The notes under the pieces are model-generated. The model ran no database searches. It was given only the letters and a program-made list of their open reading frames with translations, and was not told where the DNA came from. Position numbers and translations under genes: made by a program. Shown here in pieces: positions 6,909-12,902 of a stretch of 17,794 bases of DNA (position 1 is its first letter; every line of letters begins with the position of its first letter). Origin of the DNA: Akkermansiaceae bacterium UBA3385 (GTDB taxonomy: Bacteria > Verrucomicrobiota > Verrucomicrobiia > Verrucomicrobiales > Akkermansiaceae); NCBI GenBank assembly GCA_002358905.1, contig DEPT01000062.1, positions 1 to 17,794 on the forward strand, given 5' to 3'.

Positions 6909-7205
6909 CTACCAGAAAAGGATGAAGTTGGGGAAGGGGCGGGGCTGTGGCGTTTCTGATTCGCCCAGCAGAACAACCTGCTGTTCCCAGACGGCGCGTT
7001 CCATGGGGATGAGGCGGATATCTCCTTCCGGCACTTGAGCTGCCACGCGGCGCATATAGCGGATGACGCGGTCGATTTCGTGGTCTTCGCCTTCGAAGAG
7101 GTAGAGACTGTACTGCACACGCTTGCCGCCCAGAGCCTCGAATTCCTTGCGGAGGAGGGTCTGGTGCTTGGTTTCGGGCACATCATAAGCAAGCATCACG
7201 AGCAT
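6909..7205 (-). CDS. cas2: CRISPR-associated endonuclease Cas2
   Basis: Cas2 forms the dimer that bridges two Cas1 dimers in the spacer-integration complex. The 98-residue product starts MLVMLAYDVPETK, the standard Cas2 first strand with the conserved Asp (D8). It continues with a GGKRVQYSLYLFEGEDHEIDRVIRYMRR segment, matching the family's QxSvFeg motif and helix. The frame is open further upstream (to 7271), but those residues lie wholly within cas1 and do not look like Cas2, so 7205 is chosen. It overlaps the end of cas1 by 23 bp, indicating translational coupling. It is last in the cas9-cas1-cas2 operon and converges on the array. Confidence 0.93.
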   Translation of the reverse strand: MLVMLAYDVPETKHQTLLRKEFEALGGKRVQYSLYLFEGEDHEIDRVIRYMRRVAAQVPEGDIRLIPMERAVWEQQVVLLGESETPQPRPFPNFILFW

Positions 7206-8085
7206 GGAGCATGAAGGGGTGGAAGAGGTTTGTATTTTGCGCCAGCAGAGCGCGGGTGAAGGATTCCACATGAAGCCGGAGAATGGTGCGAAGACGGAAG
7301 CGTTTGCCGGAATAGCTCCAGAAGGATTCCATCATCTCCGCAAAGCGGCCGGCCATTTTGCGGGTATCGTGCATTTCATCCAGATAGCGCATGACGGTGA
7401 TTTCCACACAGCAGCGGAAAGGTTCAATGAGATCGCATGCCAGGCTGGGGCGGCTGCGGCGGAGTTTGTGAATGATGCCGATGCCGGGCTCAATACCGGA
7501 GGCGATGCACTGCCACTCCAGCGCATGGTAGAGGAAGCCGTAGCCGTAGTTCAGCGCTACATTGAGCGGGGCCTGAGCCTGGCGTTTTTCGCGGGTGAAT
7601 AAGTCCTGTGCCGCCGCGCGGAAATAGCGCGCCCAGAAGAAGCGGGCCCATTTGGCCTCCAGCCGCAGAATGCGGTTGAACGAATTGGCGGCCAGTTTAG
7701 GGAGAGGGGAAAGCGAAGGGTCAAGCGCCCGGATGAGAGTGTGCTGGTTCTGCACCTTGGTCATCAGAATATCCGAGGCCAGCTGGGTGGCGTGCCGGGG
7801 TTTCAGGGTGCAGAGCCGGTAAGTGGCATCCGGGTTCACATAGCGGCAGCGGGGAAGGAGGGATGCGGTGTCCCATTTGCCGGTGGTGGTATTCCACCTT
7901 GCCATGATGACCGGGCACTGCTGTGCTATGGAACAAAGAGCAGCCTGGCTCCACCGTGCGTGTGAAGCCAGGCATTGCAGTGAGCCCAGCACCTGCAGGG
8001 CAACTTTGCGTTCACCGTTGTATAGTAACCCATCTCTGATTCGCAAATCAGCTGATTCGTCCATCAGGATGAGGTGGTGTATCAT
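7183..8085 (-). CDS. cas1: CRISPR-associated endonuclease Cas1 (type II)
   Basis: Cas1 is the integrase that inserts new spacers. The product is 300 residues, normal for type II Cas1. Catalytic residues are visible: Glu143 in RLEAKWARFFW, His206 in GIGIIHKLRRSRPSLACDLIEPF, and the acidic pair Asp218/Glu221 in CDLIEPF. GYGFLYHALEWQCIASGIEPGIG is the classic Cas1 helical segment. The N-terminal beta domain includes NGERKVALQVLGSL. Its ATG overlaps the cas9 stop by 4 bp (ATGA), and cas2 starts within its last codons, so the three genes are one tightly coupled operon. No csn2 or cas4 is present, which defines subtype II-C. Confidence 0.97.
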   Translation of the reverse strand: MIHHLILMDESADLRIRDGLLYNGERKVALQVLGSLQCLASHARWSQAALCSIAQQCPVIMARWNTTTGKWDTASLLPRCRYVNPDATYRLCTLKPRHATQLASDILMTKVQNQHTLIRALDPSLSPLPKLAANSFNRILRLEAKWARFFWARYFRAAAQDLFTREKRQAQAPLNVALNYGYGFLYHALEWQCIASGIEPGIGIIHKLRRSRPSLACDLIEPFRCCVEITVMRYLDEMHDTRKMAGRFAEMMESFWSYSGKRFRLRTILRLHVESFTRALLAQNTNLFHPFMLHARDACL

Positions 8086-11000
8086 ACGGGTGTGGTAAGA
8101 TTTCTGTTAGTGGCTTCTACATCAGCATTTTCGAGATTTCTTAGTTTTGCATAATCGTTTGCTTGCTGAAGCATTTTAGTTTTTCTATCTTTGTGGGTTA
8201 ATGCTCGAAATTCAAGATACGGTGTAGAACCAATAGCCGAAATGCGCCCCCAAGTCTGAATGGTTTTTGGATGGTCGAGCATGTCGACATGCCCTTTCTT
8301 CTGCAATTTTTCGATGAACTTATCGTTCCGTTCAAAAACGAGATTAAACACATCCCCCTTTCTGAACGTAGCAACCTTGACCGCATGCGGCGGTAGGATG
8401 CCGCAAATCATCTCGTGCAGGTCGCGGGCCTTGTTTTTCGTCAGAATATCGAGCAGGTACTGGGGGGCACCCTTAGTGCCGCGCCAGGGGAGGCCCATGC
8501 GCTTGAAGCCATCCAGCACTGCCTTGGTGGGGATGATTCGCTTATAATAAGCCCAGCATTTCTTCTTAGCATTCCAACCGAGCCAGAGTTCCAGGCGGTC
8601 GTTGGAGGCGGCGAGGCTGCGGAGCTGGTGGAATTTGCCGGATTCGGTGATGAGGCCATTCCAGCCGATGGGGGATTTATCCACATTGCCCTTACTGCCG
8701 AATTTCCAGATACTGCGCACGGGGGTGCCATTGAGCAGCCGCAGCTCCGGTACGGGCAGGTCGGCATCTGCCTTGGTGGCCGCCTGGCAGTCGATAAGCC
8801 ACTGGTTGATAGCCTTTTCGCTGGGGATATCTTTGGCGGGAATGCCCATTTTCTCCAGCGTGGAGCGAAGTTCTGCAGGCTTGATATCGGCGGTGAGAGG
8901 GGTGCGCTGGTGGGTCATGCCGTTATTACCTACTCCCCAGAAAGTACTGTCGCCCAGGGATTTGTGTTTGCTGGTGCTGTTGGGTTTCTCGATGGGGCAG
9001 GTGGAGCCATCGTTCCACATCTTCTGGAAATCGGGCAGGGGAAGCCCCTGGATGCACATCAGGCGGCGGTCGCCCTTGTGTGTTTTTTCGGTTTCGAAGA
9101 TGCCCTTGTAGCGGATATCGTTGAGCCCTTCCGGCGGGAGACAGGACATGACTGCAGCATCCATGCGGTGGTGCAGGTTGTTGGAGCGGTCTTTCTTGTA
9201 ATTCTGCAGCCAGCTGCGACGGGCTGCTGCGGTGTAAACGCCGCAGGGATTGCCGATGCGGCAGCGCATCTGCTCGTCATCGCCGCTGATGCCGAGCCAG
9301 ACGGCGAGTGCGGTGCGGAGCTCGCGGGCGAGCTGGGCGGTGCGGGTGATATTGTTGAAATCCGGGAACTGGGCGGTGTCATGGGCGAAGTGGCCACGTT
9401 TCTTGTCGTTCCAGTTGAATTTCTTTGTAACGCTGAGCATTCCCGCCCAGTCCAGCCAGCCGGGCAGGTGAGCAGCGGCGGCTTCTCTGGGGGTGCGGGG
9501 ACCCATGGCGGCATTGACCGCGCGGGTGGTGAGCACCAGGTTCTCCACCATGTAGAGCCCGCCGCGGGCATCGGGATAGATGTGCGCCAGCTCCAGCTCG
9601 CCGGAGAATAAATCGGCGGGCCTGAGTTCCTGCCCGGTGAAGGGGCAGGTGGCCGGGGTGGTGGGGGAGCCGCCTTGCTCTGCAAAGAGGCGCATGCGCA
9701 TGAAATCGGCATTGCTGGCGTTCTCCCGGTTATAGGCCCTGGTCAGTTTTTCGCGTCGCTCTCGGTTGGCTTTCTGTTCCTTCTCTATTTCCGACGCCTG
9801 GTCTTTATTGGCTGCGGCGTTCTTGATGGTCTCGATGATGCAGTAATCCGGTACCTTCTTATCCCCCAGCACGCCAGCCATGTCTTTCTCGAAGATTCGC
9901 TGAAGGATACCCCGGGTGACGAGTGCATCGGCAGTGGTCCGGCTGCCATCCGGGTTTCTGCGGGTAACGGCCTTGCGGGTTCCCAGCAGGCTCTGCACCT
10001 GGGGATAGATGCCGCTTTCTGTCGGCATGGTTTTGCGGAAGATGTAGAGCCCGCTGTCCTGCTTCCACTGCTCCATGGATTCCGGGGCAAAACAGGTGCC
10101 GCCCTGGGTAGCGGATTCGTACATTTTCTGAGCGGCAGCGGCGGACATGCCGGCCCGTCCCTTGCGGGCCACCATGGTGGGGGTGACGATGTCTTTCAGT
10201 TGCTCGAACTGAGTCTTGTTCCAGTCGCCTGTGCAAAGACTGAGCTTCTTAGCTTTCAATGCATTCTCCATCAGTTTTTTAGCCTCGCTCCATTTGCTGA
10301 TGCCCGTTTCCATGGCAGTGAACAGAGCCTTGACCGCGCATTCCGGCAGTGTAACTTTGCCATAGGGAATTTTGCCAGCCTTGAGTTCAAATTTCCGCAC
10401 GGAAATGAAATCTACCAATGCCCAGCGGCGGTATTCAAGCTGACCGGTGGTGCAACACTTGGCTGCTGGCAGGTTGAGCCAGGCGCAGTAGGGGCAGTTC
10501 TTCACCTTGCGCTCAAAAATCTGCCTTGCTTCTGCCGGTGTTTTGCGGTTGTAGAGGAAAATAGCCTTCTGCTTGTTCTCCGGGGTATCATTCGGGCAGA
10601 AAAGGGCTGCGCAGAAGCCCTCTGCATCTTGTAACAGGTGCGTGTGACGGGAGATGATGGCCTCCAGATGGCTGCGGACATGAGCCCGGGGGTAATTGAA
10701 GCCTCGGGCCTTGCGTTCATTGAGTTTCTTGTGTGCGTAGGCCTCCAGCATGGTGGGAATGCCCTCCTGGGCCGCCTTGCTGTGGCGTTCCTCTACCAGC
10801 GTTTTCCAGCTTTCCTGTTTGTCCTCCTTTTCTGTCAGCGAATCAGCCATGCTGATGAGGTAATTGCGCATATCGGCATCGACAAAGGCGGAGCGAATCC
10901 ACTTCTCTGCCTCCTTGATGTTCAGCTCTGCACCCCAGGGGTATTCGCCTGTGGCATCATCGTCCATGGCGAAGTAATCGTAGCCACGGCGCAGCACGCA

Positions 11001-11417
11001 GGAGCGGATGCAGATGGAAAGAGCCTCGCGCGAGGCAAGCTGGCTGGTGATGGCGCGGTGGCGGAGTTTGAAGGGGTCACTGCGGGACATGATGTCATCA
11101 TCCACCCAGGGGAGCCCATGTTTTTCGAAAAGTGCTTTGAGGCGGCACATGCGGGTGCGGCGGTTCTTGCGGGCATGGCGGGCGGCGCGGAATGCCCGGC
11201 GGGCAGCCAGAGCCTGTGCCTCCGGCAGGTCAACAAGCAGGGTTTTGCAGTAGAGCAGCTCTGTGCCCTTGCGCACGGCTATGCCGATGCCCTCGATACC
11301 GATGTCGATGCCGAGAGCAACTGTTTCCGGGGCGTAGAAATCATGCTGCGTCCAGTAGTTCAGAGCTGCGTTGCGAAGGGAGGATTGAGACGGTTCCATT
11401 GTGGCGGTTGTGGTCAT
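8082..11417 (-). CDS. cas9: Cas9, RNA-guided DNA endonuclease, type II-C
   Basis: The product is 1111 residues, within the II-C range. Order of parts: RuvC-I ALGIDIGIEGIGIAV with Asp38; Arg-rich bridge helix (about 72-100, RRAFRAARHARKNRRTR); recognition lobe (about 105-510) containing a CPYC...CC cluster (Cys308, 311, 321, 322). Then RuvC-II CIIET with Glu529; HNH domain with CPFTGQEL, His612 in LELAHIYPDARGG and Asn626 in ENLVLTT; RuvC-III HHRMDAAVMS with His749/750 and Asp753; and a C-terminal PAM-interacting region. All nuclease residues are intact, so it should cut both strands. The start MTTTATMEPSQ at 11417 is the first in frame; Met7 is an alternative. The promoter is at 11491-11518 on the same strand and the tracrRNA is divergent. 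Expected partners are the tracrRNA and crRNAs of this locus. Confidence 0.97.
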   Translation of the reverse strand: MTTTATMEPSQSSLRNAALNYWTQHDFYAPETVALGIDIGIEGIGIAVRKGTELLYCKTLLVDLPEAQALAARRAFRAARHARKNRRTRMCRLKALFEKHGLPWVDDDIMSRSDPFKLRHRAITSQLASREALSICIRSCVLRRGYDYFAMDDDATGEYPWGAELNIKEAEKWIRSAFVDADMRNYLISMADSLTEKEDKQESWKTLVEERHSKAAQEGIPTMLEAYAHKKLNERKARGFNYPRAHVRSHLEAIISRHTHLLQDAEGFCAALFCPNDTPENKQKAIFLYNRKTPAEARQIFERKVKNCPYCAWLNLPAAKCCTTGQLEYRRWALVDFISVRKFELKAGKIPYGKVTLPECAVKALFTAMETGISKWSEAKKLMENALKAKKLSLCTGDWNKTQFEQLKDIVTPTMVARKGRAGMSAAAAQKMYESATQGGTCFAPESMEQWKQDSGLYIFRKTMPTESGIYPQVQSLLGTRKAVTRRNPDGSRTTADALVTRGILQRIFEKDMAGVLGDKKVPDYCIIETIKNAAANKDQASEIEKEQKANRERREKLTRAYNRENASNADFMRMRLFAEQGGSPTTPATCPFTGQELRPADLFSGELELAHIYPDARGGLYMVENLVLTTRAVNAAMGPRTPREAAAAHLPGWLDWAGMLSVTKKFNWNDKKRGHFAHDTAQFPDFNNITRTAQLARELRTALAVWLGISGDDEQMRCRIGNPCGVYTAAARRSWLQNYKKDRSNNLHHRMDAAVMSCLPPEGLNDIRYKGIFETEKTHKGDRRLMCIQGLPLPDFQKMWNDGSTCPIEKPNSTSKHKSLGDSTFWGVGNNGMTHQRTPLTADIKPAELRSTLEKMGIPAKDIPSEKAINQWLIDCQAATKADADLPVPELRLLNGTPVRSIWKFGSKGNVDKSPIGWNGLITESGKFHQLRSLAASNDRLELWLGWNAKKKCWAYYKRIIPTKAVLDGFKRMGLPWRGTKGAPQYLLDILTKNKARDLHEMICGILPPHAVKVATFRKGDVFNLVFERNDKFIEKLQKKGHVDMLDHPKTIQTWGRISAIGSTPYLEFRALTHKDRKTKMLQQANDYAKLRNLENADVEATNRNLTTPV

Positions 11418-11490
11418 ATGTGGTGGGGTTGGGGGCTCCGGTGGGAGTGTTCAGATAAAATCGGGTAGCGTTGTAATACGCGCTTCTGTT

Positions 11491-11518
11491 ATTCTACTCC
11501 TTTGCCTAAGGGAGTCAA
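11491..11518 (-). promoter_or_regulatory. Promoter of the cas9-cas1-cas2 operon
   Basis: On the minus strand, TTGACT (11518-11513), 16 bp, TAGAAT (11496-11491). Predicted start near 11484, leaving a leader of about 66 nt before the cas9 ATG. Confidence 0.7.
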
Positions 11519-11566
11519 TGAAATATCAGTTTGGCAAATGGAAAAAATCTAACATTATTTTTTTGC

Positions 11567-11595
11567 TTGTTTAGTGATAGATTTCTTGTTATATT
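11567..11595 (+). promoter_or_regulatory. tracrRNA promoter
   Basis: TTGTTT (11567-11572), 17 bp, TATATT (11590-11595) with an extended TG (TGTTATATT). The predicted start at about 11601-11602 coincides with the first base of the anti-repeat, which supports both calls. Confidence 0.7.
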
Positions 11596-11600
11596 GAATG

Positions 11601-11709
11601 CACTTCAGAACCAGCACTCGTGAGAACACAGAGCGTAGGAGAGCGCGTTTTCACGGTAAAAGTGTGACTCCATACATACCCCCGCTGAACAGGCGGGGGT
11701 TAATTTTTT
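11601..11709 (+). ncRNA. tracrRNA
   Basis: ACTTCAGAAC at 11602-11611 is the exact complement of the first ten bases of the CRISPR repeat (GTTCTGAAGT), the anti-repeat. It is followed by small stem-loops (for example GGAG/CTCC around 11640-11670) and ends in a strong terminator. It lies divergent from cas9. About 109 nt is a normal length. The pairing is only 10 bp and cannot extend upstream, since the bases before it do not match and the promoter -10 is there. This is short for RNase III processing but fits an array whose crRNAs start at internal promoters. Confidence 0.88.
11678..11709 (+). terminator. tracrRNA terminator
   Basis: ACCCCCGC (11678-11685) pairs with GCGGGGGT (11693-11700) and is followed by TAA and six T (11704-11709). 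Confidence 0.9.
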
Positions 11710-11751
11710 ATGTTTTCTGCAAAAAATTGAGAAAAAATTTTCAAAAAGCAC

Positions 11752-11779
11752 TTGACAATGGATGAAGGTGTGCTACATT
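11752..11779 (+). promoter_or_regulatory. Promoter of the Y-RNA-like array
   Basis: TTGACA (11752-11757), 16 bp, TACATT (11774-11779) with an extended TG (TGCTACATT). Predicted start near 11786. No comparable promoter is obvious before the downstream elements, so the array may be one precursor RNA, possibly continuing into the vWA gene at 12903. Confidence 0.7.
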
Positions 11780-11785
11780 TTGCGT

Positions 11786-11930
11786 GCATTCGTTTGATTT
11801 GAGGACGAGATATTGCGGAAGGAAATACCCTATTACTCCCTGACAACTACCTGCAGACTTGTGTTGAATGAATGTGCGCTTTGTGGGCATTGGACTCTTG
11901 TGCAGAGGGTGCAATGAGCAGAGCGGAACG
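11786..11930 (+). other. 5' leader of the Y-RNA-like array; no clear element
   Basis: About 145 nt between the predicted transcription start and the first closing stem. It contains GGACTCTTG at 11892-11900, resembling the 3' strand of the later closing stems, but no matching 5' strand with an ACAGCAA motif upstream. It may be a decayed element or plain leader. No ORF I can support. Confidence 0.35.
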
Positions 11931-12050
11931 AAGACTCTTACAGCAAGATATGCGTGTTGTGGGTTCGAATCCCACCATCTGCGCTATCGAAAGATAGCAC
12001 CTGGCGGATGTAGCTCAAATGGTAGAGCAGCAGAATAGATGACGAGTCTT
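11931..12050 (+). ncRNA. Y-RNA-like element 1, YrlA type with tRNA-like module
   Basis: The ends form a perfect 7-bp stem, AAGACTC (11931-11937) with GAGTCTT (12044-12050). ACAGCAA (11940-11946) follows inside the 5' strand. Then comes a tRNA in permuted order: T-arm GTGGG-TTCGAAT-CCCAC (11959-11975); acceptor 3' strand CATCTGC (11976-11982); a closing loop that itself forms the hairpin GCTATC-GAAA-GATAGC (11983-11998); acceptor 5' strand GCGGATG (12004-12010); TA; D-arm GCTC-AAATGGTA-GAGC (12013-12028). No anticodon arm can be formed. Bacterial Y RNAs are known to have an end-pairing stem for Ro60 plus a tRNA-mimicking module, which this matches. The function would be to bind and gate the Ro60-like protein and perhaps to tether an effector. 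The Y RNA name is inference from architecture and neighbour. Confidence 0.75.
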
Positions 12051-12074
12051 GCCCAATCCCTATACCGGCGTGTA

Positions 12075-12183
12075 AAGATTCCAACAGCAATTCAGAGATA
12101 TCCTCTTACTGGTCACCCCGTGTGGCCGGGCAGAACCGGGGCGGAGAAATCCACCCGGGTCTTAAGGAACCCCAGTGAGTCTT
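12075..12183 (+). ncRNA. Y-RNA-like element 2, divergent payload
   Basis: Closing stem AAGATTC (12075-12081) / GAGTCTT (12177-12183) pairs fully with one G-U. ACAGCAA is at 12084-12090. The interior is not a canonical tRNA mimic but holds several GC-rich hairpins: GGTCAC-CCCGT-GTGGCC (about 12110-12126), and CCGGG...CCCGG enclosing GGA-GAAA-TCC (about 12137-12159). This may be a diverged three-arm module. Spacing to element 1 is 24 nt. Confidence 0.6.
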
Positions 12184-12207
12184 GACCACGCTACGGCAGA
12201 TGGCTGA

Positions 12208-12294
12208 AAGGCACCCCTCCAGCAATCGTAGAAAACATGCATCGGATTCCGAATCCGCAAGCAGCACCATTGTGCGACAGGCACAGAGTGTCTT
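12208..12294 (+). ncRNA. Y-RNA-like element 3, short form
   Basis: Closing stem AAGGCAC (12208-12214) / GTGTCTT (12288-12294), compensated relative to elements 1 and 4 (C-A-C with G-T-G instead of C-T-C with G-A-G) and containing one G-U. The motif is CCAGCAA (12219-12225), one base off the others and two bases further in. The interior has the hairpin CGGATTCCGAATCCG (12243-12257), placed like a T-arm, and GTGC-GACAG-GCAC (12272-12284), placed like a D-arm. No acceptor stem is seen. Confidence 0.55.
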
Positions 12295-12325
12295 GTGCTA
12301 TCTGCCCCCCCCCATACAAGAGACA

Positions 12326-12443
12326 AAGACTCAGACAGCAACTCATACCGAGATTGAGGGTTCGAATCCCTCCCCAACCCCGAACATACCCTATCATATG
12401 GGTTGGGCGTAGCTCTGTGGTAGAGCCAAAAACAATGAGTCTT
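12326..12443 (+). ncRNA. Y-RNA-like element 4, YrlA type with tRNA-like module
   Basis: Closing stem AAGACTC (12326-12332) / GAGTCTT (12437-12443), perfect. ACAGCAA at 12335-12341. T-arm GAGGG-TTCGAAT-CCCTC (12356-12372), acceptor CCCAACCC (12373-12380) pairing over 8 bp with GGGTTGGG (12400-12407) through a 19-nt loop, D-arm GCTC-TGTGGTA-GAGC (12412-12426). The acceptor to D-stem linker is four bases (CGTA) where tRNAs have two. Only ten bases separate the D-arm from the closing stem, leaving no room for an anticodon arm. Confidence 0.75.
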
Positions 12444-12517
12444 GATTCAACTCCCCATTATCCCGCTAACCCTTAACCTCTCTTGCCGCGAAAGCGTCGG
12501 AGAGCCCCCTGGTAACA

Positions 12518-12624
12518 AAGACTTCAACAGCAATCAAAGCCTGGTCATGGGTTCGAATCCCATCTACCCTCGGAGACGCGGGTAGTAGCTCAGGTGGCAG
12601 AGCAGCGAACATATACGGAGTCTT
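12518..12624 (+). ncRNA. Y-RNA-like element 5, YrlA type with tRNA-like module
   Basis: Closing stem AAGACTT (12518-12524) / GAGTCTT (12618-12624) with one G-U. ACAGCAA at 12527-12533. T-arm ATGGG-TTCGAAT-CCCAT (12547-12563), acceptor CTACCC (12564-12569) with GGGTAG (12580-12585) closed by a 10-nt loop, TA, D-arm GCTC-AGGTGGCA-GAGC (12588-12603). The 74-nt gap before this element (12444-12517) is longer than the 23-31 nt between the others and shows no closing stem of its own. Confidence 0.75.
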
Positions 12625-12647
12625 GTCACTATTCCCCAGGAAGCAGA

Positions 12648-12734
12648 AAGACACATACAGCAATCAAATCCTGTAACAAGGCTCTGTTTATTAAATAGAT
12701 GTAATTCCGGGTGGCAACACCACCCGGGTGTCTT
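12648..12734 (+). ncRNA. Y-RNA-like element 6, short form
   Basis: Closing stem AAGACAC (12648-12654) / GTGTCTT (12728-12734), perfect and compensated in the same way as element 3. ACAGCAA at 12657-12663. The interior contains CTGTTT-ATT-AAATAG (about 12682-12696) and a perfect 8-bp hairpin CCGGGTGG-CAACA-CCACCCGG (12707-12727) abutting the closing stem. No T- or D-arm consensus. The following 168 nt to the vWA gene contain only a small CTGCT/AGCAG hairpin near 12791-12804. Confidence 0.6.
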
Positions 12735-12902
12735 GGCGATTTGTTTCTCATCTGAGATTCGCACCCTACTACCGAACAAGCGGAAGGGTCCTGCTGCGAA
12801 GCAGCGCCCGAGCCAGTAAGATAGGCGGATGATATTTCCAGAAGAAAGCGGATTTGCCTGTAACTACCAGAATATACAACCCATTAACATTACAATATCA
12901 TC

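Noticed and set aside
8415..11468. Long plus-strand reading frames opposite cas9 (8415-9611, 9675-10634, 10638-11468)
   Set aside because: They are antisense to an intact Cas9, have no recognisable domains, and follow from the GC-rich codon pattern.
11931..12624. Genuine permuted tRNA genes (3' half before 5' half) as in some algae and archaea
   Set aside because: The remaining sequence cannot form an anticodon stem and loop, and the distal ends instead form a stem shared with non-tRNA elements. Y-RNA-type tRNA mimicry explains all parts.
12162..12779. Several 60-80-aa frames across the Y-RNA-like array on both strands
   Set aside because: They cross conserved RNA stems and have no domains or coding bias.
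12735..12902. A seventh Y-RNA-like element before the vWA gene
   Set aside because: No ACAGCAA motif or AAGAYTC/GAGTCTT pair is present, only a small hairpin.
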